DNA of 64,000 bases from Agapanthus africanus (GCA_030015575.1 CM057338.1:309011827-309075826), one strand, 5' to 3'. Shown: positions 1 through 11,207, counted from the stretch's first letter. Made by a program: numbers and translations. The notes: a model not told the origin generated them from the letters alone.

Positions 1-123
1 CAATCTTGTTAATAACAAGAAAGATGTCTTCTGTAAAACAGAAACCCTAGGATCAAAGATCTAATGGTGGGGAAACATTCTCAAATCAATCAGAAAAAAA
101 TTGCCTTAACTGATCAACCTCCA

Positions 124-134
124 CCATATAAAGG
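124..134 (+). promoter_or_regulatory. TATA box of the Tat-like LTR
   Basis: The sequence reads CCATATAAAGG, with TATAAA at 127-132. The equivalent place in the inverted LTR (minus strand, 18304-18296) has TATAAATAA. Element transcription would start about 30 bp downstream, close to the palindrome at 138-154. The start site is inferred. Confidence 0.5.
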
Positions 135-137
135 CCC

Positions 138-493
138 CAAGACTTCAAGTCTTGCACAGAGGAACCCCCTCCCCACAAACTTTGAGAAATTTCAAGAGAA
201 GAGCAAGCTCTCGAAAGAAGAATTTCTTCAAAGTAAATAAAACAGAGAGATCAAAGCATCTCATCAAAAGAAGAAGAACCTAGTTCTTTTTCTGGATCAT
301 AGATCTATAAGACAGAGGTCTTTCATAAAAAGATATCATAGTATCTCATCATAAAAAGGGGAGAAGAATTTAGTTCTCTTTAGATCACAGATCTATAAGA
401 TAAAGACAAAGTCTTTTCATAAAAAACATAAGAGATTGTAGCATCTCCTCTTAAAATAAGAATCTTGTTCTTAGATCCACGAGACAAAGTCTC
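138..493. repeat. Series of short palindromes in the 5' LTR
   Basis: Short hairpins with different arms follow one another: CAAGACT-TCA-AGTCTTG (138-154), AGAGC-AA-GCTCT (200-211), AAGAAC-CTA-GTTCTT (274-288), AAGAC-AGAG-GTCTT (309-322), AAAGAC-AAA-GTCTTT (402-416) and GAGAC-AAA-GTCTC (481-493). Arms are 5-7 bp and mostly perfect, with loops of 2-4 nt. The inverted LTR copy has the same design at 17970-18756 with other arm sequences. Confidence 0.7.
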
Positions 494-538
494 TTATAAA
501 CGAGAACTTAATTCTCAGATCACAAAATTGATCAAGAG

Positions 539-1055
539 TGCTCTGCACACATTGGCTGGCGCTCAGCGCCAAGCGCGCCATGTGCTCCTCACATGGGCAC
601 TACTTAATAAAGAGCGCTCTGCACTCATTGGCTGGCGCTCAGCGCGCCACGTGCTCCTCACGTGGGCGCTACTTCACAAGAAGCGCTCTGCACTCATTGG
701 CTGGTGCTCTGCGCCAAGCGCACCACGTACTCCTCACGTGAGCGCTACTTAATAAAGAGCGCTCTGCACTCATTGACCGGCGCTCAGCGCCAAGCGCGCC
801 ACGTGCTCCTCATGTGGGCGCTACTTAATAAAGAGCGCTCTGCACTCATTGGCCGACGCTAAGCTCCAAGCGCGCCACGTGCTCCTCATATGTGCGCTAT
901 TTCATAAGAAGCGCTATGCACTCATTGACTGGCGCTCAGCGCCAAGCGCGCCACGTGCTCCTCACGTGTGTGCTATTTTACAAGAAGCACTCGCACTCAT
1001 TGTCTGGCGCTCAGCGCCAAGCGCGCCACATGCTCCTTGCGTGGGCGCTGAGGGA
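539..1055 (+). repeat. 76-bp tandem repeat array with CACGTG cores
   Basis: Seven units begin near 539, 614, 683, 759, 835, 911 and 987. Spacing is 76 bp except for one 69-bp unit, which lacks CCAAGC. Each contains CACTCATTGG, GCGCTCAGCGCC-like inverted repeats and a CACGTG pair around CTCCT. The inverted LTR has longer and more varied arrays in the equivalent place (about 5868-7352 and 17716-17860), so array length is the main difference between the LTR copies. Confidence 0.85.
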
Positions 1056-1520
1056 ACATAAAATGTTCTTTAAATAAAGCCCCAGAGCCATAAGGAGTGC
1101 TTGACACTCAAATTAATGCTCAGCATTATAGAACAAAAAAGGCTAAGCCCAAACAAACGTTCAACGCCCAAATAAATGTTCAACATTTTATTTAAACTGA
1201 GTGGGCTGAGCCCAAGTTGCCCACAAGTCCCAAGTTCAGACCAACCGAGCCCATGTGCTCATAATTTCCCTAATTGGTCTTAGTCTCAAACATGACTACA
1301 AATCTCCCAACCAACATTGGTTCAAGGGTACATCTCTTCATATTTCTGATATATGTCGTTGTAATTCTTCAACGTCTTCAATGAGGTGAAGGGTCCTAAT
1401 AACCAATAACTTTTGGCGCATCCCCAAATGGTCGAACCAAAACCACATAGACTATGAAGTCTTTAAACTGGACTATGATGTCCTTAAACTTTATGGACTA
1501 TGATGTCCTTTAACTCCGTG

Positions 1521-1800
1521 CAGAGATGGTTTGGTCATGTGTGACGCAGACCTATGGAAGCACCGCTTCGACGAATAAATACTCTCGATATGGGCAATGG
1601 CAAAAGGGCAAAAAGGAGACCGAAGAAAACATGGATGGAGGTGATATGAAATGATATGGTTGCCAAAGGACTCAATGAAAGTATATTGTTCGATAGGAGT
1701 GAGTGGAGGCGGAGGATTCATGTGCCGGACCCGGCATGATTCTCATGTTAATTCATGTAACCTACCCCATATGCTTAGGATAAAAGGCTCAGTTGTTGCT
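1521..1800 (+). mobile_element. 5'-truncated RTE-type LINE fragment
   Basis: The plus strand encodes the C-terminal tail typical of plant RTE-clade LINE reverse transcriptases: RWFGHV, RRPMEAPLRR, RRPKKTW, FDRSEWRRRIHV and DPA, then a stop near 1736. Two in-frame TGA codons are present, the first after RWFGHV. The 3' end GGCTCAGTTGTTGCT is like the TTG-rich end of RTE elements. GATGTCCTTTAACTCCGTG (1502-1520) before it and GATGTCCTTAAACTCCGTG (1801-1819) after it differ at one base and look like a 19-bp TSD, although they lie in repeat-rich LTR sequence. It is a dead fragment. Confidence 0.75.
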
Positions 1801-2415
1801 GATGTCCTTAAACTCCGTGGACTATGATGTCCTTAAACTTATGGACCGCAATGTCCCTAAACTAAGACAATAAGGCACAAATGCTCTTTTGTTGGATCTA
1901 AATGATCCGGTTAAGTAGATCTTAGTCTAAAATTAGACTGACGTATTCTTAATAAACGTTTAAGTTGATCTTACTCTCAAATGAGATTAACGATCCTTAA
2001 ACCAACCCAAACCCAAATCTAAGAAAATACGGATTTGAACTAATCCACGCCCTACGGGCGACAACATAAATTAGTCTCCGTATACAATCCACGGGCAACC
2101 AAAAACAAAACAAACACACACGACACGAAGTGACCATGTGGAGAAGGAGAAAGTGGTTACCGCGATACGGTAGCGTAATTAACTGTAGAGGCTTGCGCCT
2201 GCATGGAAGAGTGTCCCCACAATCAAAACCCCTCAACGAGAGGGAATCTGACGAAGTCTGCTACATCGGTCATATCCGTTTAAACCTTCGATACATGGTG
2301 TCATAAATCAACTTGGCATCTTCGGAGAGGTGGACGGATAGCACCAAATAGAATCTGCCCCTAAAATTCAGGCCGGATGTCCCAACGTCCCGGTCGCGTC
2401 TTTCGGCGGAGAACA

Positions 2416-2471
2416 GATTCCGGCACGCCCGGTGGGACCTTTTCCTCTTTCCACTCCACACTTCGTGCGTC
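2416..2471 (+). promoter_or_regulatory. Primer-binding region and leader of the Tat-like element
   Basis: CGGCACGCCCGGTGGGAC (2421-2438) starts five bases after the LTR end at 2415, where a minus-strand primer-binding site is expected. A TGG start has probably mutated to CGG. I do not assign the tRNA. The rest is a short pyrimidine-rich leader before gag. Confidence 0.55.
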
Positions 2472-4233
2472 GTGTTCGTGAACGAATCGCGGTTTGCTAT
2501 GGTTGCCCCTGGATTCGAGGTACTAAGATTTGGTGTCTTGTTTCGTGCAGAAAATAGAAGATCAATGGCTTTCAACTGCAACAGCTCCCACTCCGTCCTT
2601 GCCGGAGGAGTGACCTACGGGCCTCAAGCGGCCTCCGTTTTCACGATGCCAGTAGAACAGGTGACGCAAGCAACCACTGTGCTATTCTTTGGGACCATGC
2701 TCCCACCGATGAGCTTCAATGCCCCGCTGCCGTCGCAAGAAGCTCCGAAGAAGTCGGTCTTTGATCGGCTTGCAACTACCGCAGCCTCTCTCAACGGGTC
2801 GCCCAAATCCAGCGCCTCGGTCTTTGGGCTAAAACTCTAATGGGCCCGTGAAGAAACCCGCGATACCTGAGGGGGTTATCCCGAAACGGATAGCCATCCC
2901 TGTTCAAGCAAACGAAATCATCAAAGAGGCTTGTCCTGCTAAGGGATTGGTCTTCGCTAAACTGTCCACTCCAACCCCCGTTTCGGGCGAGATCACCAAA
3001 GTTGCTTCCCCTGTCCAAGGTTCAATCTTCGACAGGTTGGGCATTTCTTCTCAGCGGACATCAGTTTTCAAGAGGCTGGTACCGGCAGCAACCCTTCACC
3101 AGACCAGGGGGCATGATGAAGTCACCCTCACAGCTGAGCCAATACCGTATGCAAGGCATGTTCGACGTCGCCACTGGCACCGAGTAAGGAAGGCTGGGGG
3201 CAGTTCCCCCTCTGGATTAACTCCACCAGCTCCGATGGTGGAAATTGATGCTGCTGTTCCAACTGGGAACAGCTTTGAACCACTTAACAGGATGCGTAGG
3301 AATTCGCCGACTACCGTGCTGAAAAGTCCCCTCCGCCTGCTGAAAAGATCACAAAGACGAAGTCGGGACAGCCCCTCAGCGGCTGTCCTCTAAAATCCAT
3401 AGGGTCTGGCAAAGGGTCCAAGACTCTGTGATTAACCAAGACTACTCCCGCCAACCAAAGAAAATGAAGGTTCGGCAAGAGAAGGACCACCCTGTCATGC
3501 CACAGAAGGTGTCGTCTACTTGGGTGCCCGCTACAACAGCCCCCTCAACTTCGACCGCTCACAAAAGGAGAAGGCTGGAGAAGATCTCCGCATCTGCGAC
3601 GAACCACAAGGGCATTGAATCCAAACGCCCCAAGTCTGGGGGCATGGTAGTGCATACTATTTATATGGCTTCCGGAAAAGAGGAAAGTCGTGTTTCTACG
3701 GGTCACCGACCGCTCACCCGATCAGTAACAAAGGCTCAGGAGCAACAATAGCAAAAGCTCCAAGAGATGCTAACGAAGGTGGCCGCACTCACTGGGCCAA
3801 AAGAAAGCCCGGAAACATCGTCGGAACAGCGTCAAGAACAGGAAAATGATGCCGAATTCCTCCGAAGAATGCTCGAGAGGAAAGGAAGAGAGACCCCGGA
3901 ACAAGCGGCCAATATAAAACAAATGGCACTACTATTCCAAGACATGGTCGGCATGATGATCCAGCCGGACCCTCCAGCCGAGGATCCTCCAGTAATAATT
4001 GAAGACGACAGAGGAGAGTCATCGAACCCTCCGCTGGCCTTTTCAGCGGCCAAGGAAGAAACAATCTCGAAAGCTACGCTCAATGATTATATAGCTCAAC
4101 AGATACGAGCTCATCAGGCAAATGAAGCAACTGGCCAAGTCGTCAGAACTGGGCGACCATATCCAGGATGGTATAATCAGATAAAGTACCCGCAGGGATA
4201 TACGATCCCTAAATTCCACGTGTACAAGATGAC
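2472..4233 (+). pseudogene. gag: gag, N-terminal part, Tat-like element (broken)
   Basis: This is the 5' part of the structural polyprotein that would form the virus-like particle. It is read in pieces at 2472-2840, 2848-3393, 3428-3751 and 3767-4233. Repeated short motifs SVFDRL, SIFDRLG and SVFKRL (about 2755-3080) are of a kind I recall from plant Ty3/gypsy gag N-terminal regions. They are followed by a basic, Ser/Thr-rich linker and then YPGWYNQIKYPQGYTIPKF just before the capsid-like core. Frame changes lie near 2840 and 3400, and a TAG separates the last two pieces. ATG choices are 2472, or 2565 after a possible splice acceptor (GTGCAG, about 2550). The frame at 4229-4233 continues exactly at 19212, so the two halves were one gene before the solo-LTR insertion. 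Confidence 0.75.
4229..4233. repeat. Target-site duplication of the inverted solo LTR
   Basis: ATGAC before the LTR start corresponds to GGGAC at 19207-19211 after its end. Three of five bases match, so the duplication has decayed if it is one. Removing the LTR plus one copy restores the gag reading frame across the junction. Confidence 0.5.
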
Positions 4234-4789
4234 TGTTCACCGCCGAAAACCGGAAAGACAAACGTCTTGCCTGAATTTGAGGGCAGATGCTATTTGTCTT
4301 TATCCGCCCACCTCTCCGATGATGCCAAGTTGATTTAAGACACTATGTATCGAAGGTTTAGACGGATGCAGCCGATGTAGTAGACTTCGTCAGATTCTCC
4401 CTCATTGTGAGGGGTTTTTGATTGTGGGGACACTTTTCCCTGCAGGCGCAAACCCCTGCAGTTAACTACGCTACTGCATCGCGGTAACCACTTTCTCCAT
4501 CTCCAGATGGTCACTTCGTGTCGTGTGTGTTTGTTTTGTTTTTGGTTGCCCGTGGATCGTATACGGAAACTAATTTATGTTGTCACCCGTAGGGCGGGGA
4601 ATAGTCCAAATCCGTATTTTCCTAGATTTGGTTTTGGGTTGGGTTTAAGGATCGTTAATCTCATTTGAGACTAAGATCAACTTAAACGTTTTTTAAGGAT
4701 ACGTTAGTACAATTTTAGACTAAGATCTACTTAACAGGATCATTTAGATCCAACAAAAGAGCATTTGGGCTCTATTGTTTTAGTTTAGG

Positions 4790-5490
4790 GACATTGCGGT
4801 CCATAAGTTTAAGGACGTCATAGTCCGTGGAGTTTAAAGACATCATAGTCTGTAAAGTTAAAGACATCATAGTCTATGAGTTTAAGGACCTCACAGTCCA
4901 AGGTAGTTTGGAGACATCATAGTCTGTCAAGTTTAAGGACATCATAGTCCATGAGTTTAAGGACCCCACAGTCCGTAAAGTTTAAGAAAGTAATAGTCTA
5001 TGAGTTTAAGGACCCCACAGTCCATGGAATGTCTGGTTGTCGGGACCCGTCACCTCTTTGAAGATGTTGAAGGATTACAATGAAAAATATCAAAGGAGTG
5101 AAGAAATGTACCCTTAAACCAATATTGGTTGGGGGATCTGTAGTTGGATTGATTTAAGGATCGTTAATCTCGTTTGAGATTAAGATCAACTTAAATGTTT
5201 GTTAAGGATACGTTAGTCTAATTTTTAGACTAAGATCTACTTAACAGGATCATTTAGATCCAACAAAAGAGCATTTGGGCTTTATTGTTTAGTTTAGGGA
5301 CATTGCGGTCCATAAGTTTAAGGACATCATAGTCCGTGGAGTTTAAAGACATCATAGTCTGTAAAGTTTAAAGACATCATAGTCTATGAGTTTAAGGACC
5401 TCACAGTCCATGGTAGTTTAGAGATATCATAGTCTGTCAAGTTTAAGGACATCATAGTCCATGAGTTTAAGGACCTCATAGTCCGTGTGA
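4790..5490. repeat. Short imperfect repeats with GGAC...GTCC symmetry
   Basis: A roughly 20-22-bp unit, GTTTAAGGACATCATAGTCC and variants, recurs about twenty times, with the 4790-5035 block repeated at 5290-5490. Each unit is a small inverted repeat: GGACATCATAGTCC (5322-5335), AGACATCATAGTCT (5347-5360), GGACCCCACAGTCC (4961-4974). Outer bases change as pairs. Fewer copies are in the 5' LTR near 1455-1520 and 1801-1862. Confidence 0.75.
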
Positions 5491-5867
5491 TTTCGGTTCC
5501 ACCGTTTGGGGATGCACCAAAAGTTATTGGTTATTGGGACCCTCCATCTCTCTGAAGACGTTGAAGGATTACAACGACATGTATCAGAGGTATGAAGAGA
5601 TGTATCCTTGAACCAATATCCTGATTTGGGAAATGGGATGAACATCAGTTTAGATGTCATTTGTTAGGAGAACACTAGTTATCTTTGGGACTAGGATTAG
5701 TTTGGGGAGACCTAAATATGGGGGCTCGGTTGATTGGTGACAAAAAGGGTCTTGGCTTCGGAGGACTTGGCAAATTTGAGCTAAGGTTGATTTCCCTTAG
5801 TCATCTCATAGTGCAAAGCGCTGAATCAATGTTAAACAATAGAATTTAGAGGAGCTCACGTGTGAAC

Positions 5868-7352
5868 ACGTGAGGGGCCCTGAAGCGGGCATTGTTCCTT
5901 GAGTTTATTCCCTCATATATATATAAAAGTGCTGAGCACTTGGCTCACGTGTGAGTACGTGAGACGCCCGAGGTGAGAACTGTTCTCTGGATTTAATTCC
6001 TCTTTCATTTATAAGTGCTAAGCACTTGGTTCATCAAATGGTCACGTGCAGACACGTGAGGTGCCTTCAAAATGCGAGTGCTGTCTTTGGAATTTTTGCC
6101 CTCTTTTATACACCACTGTTTGGGGGTCACGTGGGAACACGTGAGGTGCCCCCAAAATGGGAGCTATCTTGTGTTTATTCCTTTTTTCCTTTTCTGAGTG
6201 CTAAGCACTATGGGGTCACATGAGATTACGTGAGGCGCTCTGAAGAATGAAAATTGTCATTGTTTTATTCTCCTTTTCTTTTTCTGGGTGCTAAGCACTA
6301 TCAAGGGATCACGTGAGATCACATGAGGCTCCCCCAAATTGAGATGTGTTTTAGATTTACTCCCCTTTTTGAAAAGTTTGTTTGGTGGTGCGCCAAGAGT
6401 TATTGGTTATTGGGACCCTCCGCCTCTCTGAAGACGTTGAAGAGTTACAACGACATGTATCAGAGGTGTGGAGATATATACCCTTGAACCAAATGCCAGA
6501 TTGAGAAGGAATGGGATGAACATTACTTTGAATACTATCTGAGATCAATTTTGAAAGACTTGGGTATAATTGGAGCTCAGGTGTTAACTTTGGGAGACTT
6601 AGCTGATTTGGGCTAAGGTTAGCCTCTCGTAGTGTTAAACACTAGTGTATGCTCAGCGCTCACGTGCTCCTACGTGAGGCGCTTGAAGTAGTGTTAAACA
6701 TTGAGAATTGAGGCACTCACGTGGGATCACGTGAGGCGCTTGAAATAGTGTTAAATACTGAAGATTTGAAACGCTCATGTGGGGTCACGTGAGGCGCTTG
6801 AAGTAGTGTCAAGCACTGAAGATATGAAGCGCTCACGTGGGGTCACGTAAGGTGTTTGAAGTAGTGTTAAACACTGAAAATATGAAGCGATCACGTGGGG
6901 TCACGTAAGGCGCTTGAAGTAGTATTAAACACTGAAAGTTTGAGGCGCTCACGTGAGGTCACGTAAGGCGCTTGAAGTAGTATTAAACACTGAAAGTTTG
7001 AGGCGCTCACTTGAGGTCACGTGAGGCGCCTGAGATTTGGCACAGCTTCTTTGAATTTGTTCCCTTTTTCTTTTCTGAGTGCTGAGCACTATTGGGTCAT
7101 GTGGGATCACATGAGGCCTACCCAAAGACTGAAAGCTGCCTCTATTTTATTCTCTTTTGAAAAGTGCTAACTATTAAGGGGTCACGTGATGTCACGTGAG
7201 GCGTCCTAAAAATAGGGTTTATTCCATTTTCTCTTTTATAAGTGCTGAGCACTTCTCATGGGTCACGTGAGGCGCTCCAAAAATAGGTTTTATTCCTTTT
7301 TATCTTTTATAAGTGCTGAGCACTTCTCAGGGGTCACGTGGGGTCACGTGAG
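5868..7352. repeat. G-box (CACGTG) tandem arrays in the inverted LTR
   Basis: Two unit types occur. About 80-90-bp units with AGTGCTGAGCACT palindromes and a CACGTG pair fill 5868-6340 and 7070-7352. Units of about 57-63 bp (CGCTCACGTGGGGTCACGTGAGGC, here in two parts: CGCTCACGTGG and GGTCACGTGAGGC, then GTGTTAAACAC) fill 6655-7030. Paired boxes are usually CACGTG-4 nt-CACGTG, that is 10 bp centre to centre. CACGTG is the plant G-box bound by bZIP and bHLH factors, so a regulatory role is plausible but inferred. The copia element inserted inside one such box; the array resumes at 17716. Confidence 0.8.
7348..7352. repeat. Target-site duplication of the copia element
   Basis: GTGAG lies here and again at 17716-17720. 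Joining the flanks restores GGTCACGTGAGGCGCTCC, the usual array sequence of the LTR it entered. Confidence 0.93.
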
Positions 7353-9554
7353 TGTTAGTTATGTATATACCCTAGAGGCCATTGTTGTACATATGATGTA
7401 TATTATAATGGATGCTTGGATATATAGAGAGAGGACTTTCTTGCTCGTCGTGATAGTATGCTATTTGGTTTTCCTTTATCTTAACATGTTGACTTGTATT
7501 GGTTTACTGTCTTTCTCTCACATGTTGATAAAGCCCTTAGGATCTGTACTCGACTACTGGGACTATGATGAGATCATACTAGTGGGGCCAGAGTAGTCGA
7601 TGAGTACATCCTATAACTGTTCCTAGTCGAGGGTATATCGAGACAGGGCATCGATACACCAGAGTAGACTAGCGTATACGCATCTTGACCCATATGATGG
7701 GCGATGGAAGATCCCATATCCATCGGTGTTTGACATCAAGGATGGTGTACGGGTGCTCAGTTGAGACTGGGTACACTGGACGGACTCGCCGAGAACTCCC
7801 AGATGGTGATATACCACACGTCAAATGGCAGTTCTCCAGTGACACTGGTACAGGGTAGTCTGTAGACCCGAGATCGTCATAGAGTCTTGTGTGATTCCCA
7901 CTGTGCTTTGATTTCCACCTTACCATGTCCAAGAGGGCGTGCAAAATGGTGGCTTTTGGGTGCAGTCCCGAATCACATGAAGGCAATGAGCGATAGGAGG
8001 GGATTCGTCTCTCCCGGTATAGGGAGTTGATGTTGTGCTGTGTTCGATTGGCTATAACTGGAAGTCCCTGGCCAGGGCAGATATAGAGAATTACTGGTAA
8101 GTGTTACCAGTAGTTTTTCGACCCGTTATGAGCCTCACATCGACACGACTTATCGGTTACTGGGGTCTGACGTATACCACCCCTAGACTTGATATGCGAC
8201 ATATCAGACGAAGAGACCGGACTGTACGGGAGTGTTACTGATTGGATTCACAGGAGAACGTACAGGCTAGCTTGTTGATCTTCTGATCACTCAATACCTG
8301 GGTGACTGTTACGTTTAGCTGACCGCTTGCAACTTGTGGGTGTTTGATATGATCATCACCTGCTACCGGCGTATTGACGATTCTTTAGAGTCCTACACAG
8401 AGGTTTCTTGGCTCAGGCAAAACGGAGTAGAGGCACATATGTGATATATGCAGGACCGAGGATAATGCGATATGAGATACCGTATTATATTCTCGCGATA
8501 TTTAGATATGAACCGGGACATCGGATCAAGTGTTGATTCGATGAATCGGTACATGATATATTAGTCGGTTATATTCAATATAGCCGGATTGTCGGATCAA
8601 GTGTTGATTCGATGATTTAATGTATAATAATATATATGATATATTGTATTACATTATCTAATATTGGCTCTCTTTATTATTTCATTTTCTCACCGGATAA
8701 TACATTGATATATATGCGATATATGTTAATTGTATTATTTTCTTTTGTTGCAAATATATAATATATATATGTGATATATATTATTGTGACATGATATGAT
8801 TAATAATGGAATATGTTTAGTGAAGATTAAACAAGGTTAGGGTTTGATTAGGGTTAGCTTCTTCTTGCACCATCTAGAAGCTTTCTTTTTTGTCATGAGT
8901 TAGATATTATGCTTGATATTTATCTATGACTCATTCTTTAACCTAACCAAACCCTAGCTCTAGTTTATTCTCTACAAGGGTTATCCTTGTCATACTAAAC
9001 TATGGTTACATTATTAATTTATATATACATTTCTATTATTCATCACAAAAGGATTAACTCTTTTTCATCATCTTCTTCTCTCTTGAGCTTTGAGAAAGCT
9101 CACTAGTTATTCATTTTGTGATGATTTCTTGTGAGAAATTGATATAAAAAGATAGCATAAATACTACTCCATCATCCTCATCTAATCTAGCCCATTAGAT
9201 TAGGGTGTTCACTTCTTTAGAGTGAGAGAGCTTGAGTTATAGCAACTTCGACGTAGATCATCGGAGAAACGGAACACTACAAACTAGCATGGATCGTTCG
9301 AGTCGTGGATCCTCTCTTGAGTCCGGGAGATCGTGGATCGCGGCGTAGGGACATCTACTCGGAGCTTATGAAGCGAAGGAGCGGACTACAAAGGTTGTAA
9401 TCCCTCACACTTAGTGGTAAAGATGTTTACTTGCATGTTAAACCCTAATAATCTACCAAAGATCCCGGCTTTGGGTTGTTCGGCACGTCTAAAATTTTAT
9501 TCGGGCATGTTTGATGCCTTATGATCCTTCACAAGAGTGTCTAGGAACCCTACA
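7353..9554 (+). repeat. 5' LTR of the copia element
   Basis: 2202 bp with TG...CA ends. It has AT-rich segments with many TATATGATATA-type motifs around 8590-8800 and a run of conserved LTR sequence shared with a solo LTR at 47482-49699. ORFs inside (7258-7596, 7623-7986) recur in the 3' LTR and have no coding signature. Confidence 0.93.
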
Positions 9555-9555
9555 G

Positions 9556-9567
9556 TGGTATTAGAGC
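9556..9567 (+). promoter_or_regulatory. Primer-binding site, tRNA-Met(i) type
   Basis: TGGTATTAGAGC follows the LTR by one base. The usual plant copia site is TGGTATCAGAGC, so there is one mismatch. Confidence 0.88.
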
Positions 9568-11027
9568 CTAGCTAGAGCATTAGGCGACGTGTATACGAAG
9601 TTAAAACTCCGATCGAACCCGATACAACGAAATAGAACCCCTCTTTGGAAATTTTGTAAAAATGTGATTTTTTCTGCATTAAAAATACTCAAAAAAATCA
9701 GTAGGGAATTCTAAGAATTACCATGAAATACGAGCCCACAATTCCATGCAATCGCCGCGGAACCGCGGCGGGAACCTGCTTCCCGCGGCGGTTCCTCGGC
9801 CGATCATGGCTTTGGGACACGTGTCTTCAGGGTAATATCCGTAGGTGCTTGTTGCTGCTTCTGTGTATTTTTAATCTGTCTCAAGTGTTGAGTGTTCTGG
9901 GGTTTATTTTGTAATCGCTGATTCGATCGGAAAATTTAATTTTGTTATGTTTTCCGGATATTTAGAAACTGTTAAAATGTTCGAACGGATATCATTAACT
10001 CATTTTTTCCCGGCACAAAAAACTTTCAAGTGTTGAATTTTTATCGGGTTTAAATCTTTCGAAAAAATTGTACAAGTTACGCGGTGGACCCTCTAGAAGA
10101 ACACAAACCTTAACTCGATTATGTGACCATCTTGAACTGCCTCTAAACCTTAGGGTTTGGGGCAGTATGGCGTGCCACATGTGAGGCGTTGGCTTGATCC
10201 TTCTACGGCTGGATCATCGGTACTGTGACATATTCTGGGATTATTTGAACTCCGCTCAAATGTTGAGCTATTTAGGAAATTTTGGGTATTTGATTATCTG
10301 TTCGGAAAGTTTAATACAGTCTATTTATCTGGAATGTGATACAATATGTGGAATTCATATAGTTAGGCATGAAATGCGAAGTATGTGATATTTCGGATTT
10401 ACGATGTCTAAAGTGATTGTGGATTCCAAATGTTGTAGTTTTACAATTTCTTTTCTGTGACCGTAAGTGTAGTATGTAGTTGTATTGCCGGTCTTCGTTG
10501 CTATACATCAACGACGATCGGTGTATGCATACTTACTTACGTTGATGATATGTGATATTATGTGTTGCTGTGATATGTTATATTGGATCGTCGTGTTCTC
10601 AATAGCCGGGGGTTTTATGTGAAATGAGGGTTTTTATTTTCATTCATGTAAAATTCATTTGTATGTAATATTCTTTTATTGGGGCACTTCCGGGATGAGG
10701 TTGATGTCACCAGTGTAAATTATTTACTTTTCCGCATTAGGTAGACCCAAGGAGGGGAGCATAAGTAACCGGGTTCTAGGGTCCAGTGGGAGGCCATCTC
10801 GAGGAGTCGATACCGGGTCTCCTAACCTTAGAATTGGCAGTGTTACTTGCCGCTCTCGTAGGGGTCTTGGGATATGGGTTTGGCTATTCATCACGACCGT
10901 GGAATCCGTGTTTTATACAGGCTCGTATCGAAAACACGGACGTCCTAGTATATCCAATATTTCATATATGTTCTTCTGCTGCAATGTTCTGTGATGAGAT
11001 CATATTACTGCCTGAGATGAATGCTTA

Positions 11028-11029
<2 letters not shown>

Positions 11030-11059
<30 letters not shown>
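11030..11059. repeat. (TA)n microsatellite
   Basis: About 14 TA dinucleotides in a row in the copia leader. Confidence 0.9.
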
Positions 11060-11061
<2 letters not shown>

Positions 11062-11207
11062 TGATATATAAATGTTACTGCTTTCGTTTCTCCTGTGATG
11101 CTTAGGAAGCATAAGCTGATGGAATTTTATTAATGAGATTAATAAAAAGAAAAGAAAGCTAAAAGATGTTGTAGAATCAAAACTTTATAAAAAAGGGTAG
11201 CTACAGA

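Larger units (their letters stand above)
1..2415 (+). mobile_element. Partial 5' LTR of a Tat-like Ty3/gypsy element
   Basis: The reverse complement of this stretch matches much of 4234-7352 and 17721-18550, which is a complete LTR in the opposite orientation. This copy ends in GGAGAACA at 2415, directly before a primer-binding-like sequence and gag, so it is the 5' LTR of the element that encodes gag-pol further on. The window cuts its 5' part; the inverted copy implies about 4.6 kb in full. It contains a TATA box, many short palindromes (138-493), a 76-bp tandem array (539-1055), short GGAC...GTCC repeats and a LINE fragment (1521-1800). The ORFs at 465-1077 are by-products of the tandem array. 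Confidence 0.8.

Noticed and set aside
465..1077. Several overlapping short ORFs.
   Set aside because: They follow the 76-bp tandem array and repeat its translation; no family similarity and no start context.
1300..5640. A TIR DNA transposon or foldback element, suggested by long inverted repeats around 2416-4233.
   Set aside because: The left arm ends at an LTR end followed by a primer-binding-like site and gag. The right arm has TG...CA ends, and removing it restores the gag frame. An inverted solo LTR explains all of this.
7623..7986. Minus-strand ORFs in the copia LTR, repeated at 15830-16147.
   Set aside because: They recur because the LTR is duplicated and lack any recognisable motif or pairing with the plus-strand element genes.
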